DNA from: Akkermansia muciniphila
GTDB lineage: Bacteria > Verrucomicrobiota > Verrucomicrobiia > Verrucomicrobiales > Akkermansiaceae
Direction: 5' to 3'
DNA: 6,650 nt
Assembly (NCBI GenBank): GCA_945870545.1
Contig: CAMBTF010000101.1
Location: 1 to 6,650, forward strand
Shown here: positions 5,962 through 6,650 of the stretch, one piece after another
Layout of the letters: each line of letters opens with the position of its first letter
Position numbering within the stretch: the stretch's first letter is position 1
Notes under the pieces: model-generated
Seen by the model: only the letters and a program-made list of their open reading frames with translations
Told to the model about the DNA's origin: nothing
Database searches by the model: none
Made by a program: the position numbers and the translations under genes

Positions 5962-6650
5962 GTGTCACCGTATCACGGTATCATGTATGCTCGCCATATC
6001 CTCCCGATCATGATGCTTGGCGCGAAAACGGCCATCGCAGATGAAGCCTACAAGTCGGAGATCGAGCCGTTGCTCGTCGAGTATTGCTTCGACTGCCACG
6101 GCGACGGCTCGCGGGAGGGTGATTTCCGGATGGATACATTCAAGGATCTCTCCGCCCACCTCGGCGACCGCGAGCACTGGATGCCTGTCTGGAGAAATCT
6201 CCGCTCACAGATCATGCCGCCATCCGATGAGGCGCAGCCGAGCGTGGAGGAAACCAAGAAGCTGCTCGCATGGATCGAGTCCAAGGTGTTCAAGCTCGAT
6301 CCCCAAAAGCCGGATCCCGGGCGCGTCACCATCCGCCGCCTCAACCGCAATGAATACGCAAACGCCGTCTTCGACCTGCTCGGCATCGAATACGACACCG
6401 CCGAGGCCTTCCCGCCGGACGATACCGGATACGGCTTCGACAACATCGGCGACGTGCTTTCCATCTCCCCGCTGCTGATGGAGAAATACCTCACGTCCGC
6501 CGAGGAGGTGGTAAACCTCGCGCTGCCCGATGACGCCGCCGCGCAGGTTCCACAGCTTGTGTTTCCCGCCGGCGATTTCAAAAATCCCTCCGTCCCGCCC
6601 ACCTGGATCCCTTTTTCCGAGAGGGCGGAATTCACCCTGAACGTGCCGGT
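5962..6650 (+). CDS. Exported cytochrome c / DUF1587 protein, N-terminal part (cut by window edge)
   Basis: The first 229 residues are visible and the frame is still open at the edge. A signal peptide is likely, with a hydrophobic stretch (ILPIMMLGAKTAIA) and cleavage after the AIA ending at about residue 26. A planctomycete-type cytochrome c domain follows, with haem-binding CFDCH at 42-46 and the distal MPP motif in QIMPPSDEA. Next is a DUF1587 domain from about residue 121, with RRLNRNEYANAVFDLLG and FPPDDTGYGFDN. Family members usually continue through DUF1592, DUF1588 and DUF1585 and are around 750-1000 residues. They form large families in Planctomycetes and Verrucomicrobia, often paired with a DUF1552 protein, and are thought to be periplasmic redox proteins of unproven substrate. 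The gene diverges from the NUDIX operon. The start could instead be the ATG at 5983, which lacks a ribosome binding site. Confidence 0.92.
   Translation, partial: MSPYHGIMYARHILPIMMLGAKTAIADEAYKSEIEPLLVEYCFDCHGDGSREGDFRMDTFKDLSAHLGDREHWMPVWRNLRSQIMPPSDEAQPSVEETKKLLAWIESKVFKLDPQKPDPGRVTIRRLNRNEYANAVFDLLGIEYDTAEAFPPDDTGYGFDNIGDVLSISPLLMEKYLTSAEEVVNLALPDDAAAQVPQLVFPAGDFKNPSVPPTWIPFSERAEFTLNVP
5967..5983. repeat. Short palindrome and direct repeat between divergent genes
   Basis: ACCGT-ATC-ACGGT (5967-5979) is a perfect 5-bp inverted repeat with a 3-nt centre. GTATCA occurs twice with 8-bp spacing (5970-5975 and 5978-5983). It could be a small operator for one or both divergent genes, or an mRNA hairpin at the start of the cytochrome gene. 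The arms are short enough to arise by chance. Confidence 0.25.

Noticed and set aside
6048..6635. A 195-codon minus-strand frame opposite the cytochrome gene
   Set aside because: Ser-rich shadow product, while the plus strand has CxxCH and DUF1587 motifs.

Overview
The window looks like ordinary chromosomal DNA from a GC-rich bacterium of the Planctomycetota-Verrucomicrobiota-Chlamydiota group, most likely a verrucomicrobium. This is inferred from two features: a secreted cytochrome c/DUF1587 protein of the large paralogous type typical of Verrucomicrobia and Planctomycetes, and a secreted SHD1-domain protein, a combination common in the same phyla. No rRNA, tRNA, CRISPR array, insertion sequence or phage gene was seen.

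Layout. Positions 21-2960 (+ strand) hold a two-gene unit: a membrane-anchored TPR protein followed 6 bp later by a ComEC/Rec2-type DNA-uptake channel. Positions 3068 to about 5887 (- strand) hold a three-gene unit, read from high to low coordinates: an MTH1-like NUDIX hydrolase, a secreted SHD1/HExxH putative metallopeptidase, and rlmN (23S rRNA A2503 and tRNA methyltransferase). The peptidase and rlmN frames overlap by ATGA, and the NUDIX-peptidase gap is 19 bp, so they are probably co-transcribed. The two units converge on a 107-bp spacer (2961-3067) without a convincing terminator. A divergent gene starts at about 5962 and runs off the right edge. It encodes the N-terminal part of an exported haem-binding protein with a CxxCH motif and a DUF1587 domain.

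How the genes relate. ComEC would carry transforming DNA across the inner membrane, and the TPR protein is probably an envelope partner or simply a co-transcribed neighbour. NUDIX (nucleotide-pool sanitation) and RlmN (RNA modification) are cytoplasmic housekeeping functions, and the exported peptidase between them has no obvious link to either. No clearly new multi-gene system is visible. The points most worth a second look are the degraded metal-ligand motifs in the ComEC C-terminal domain, the strikingly MTH1-like pocket of the NUDIX protein, and the secreted peptidase translationally coupled to rlmN.
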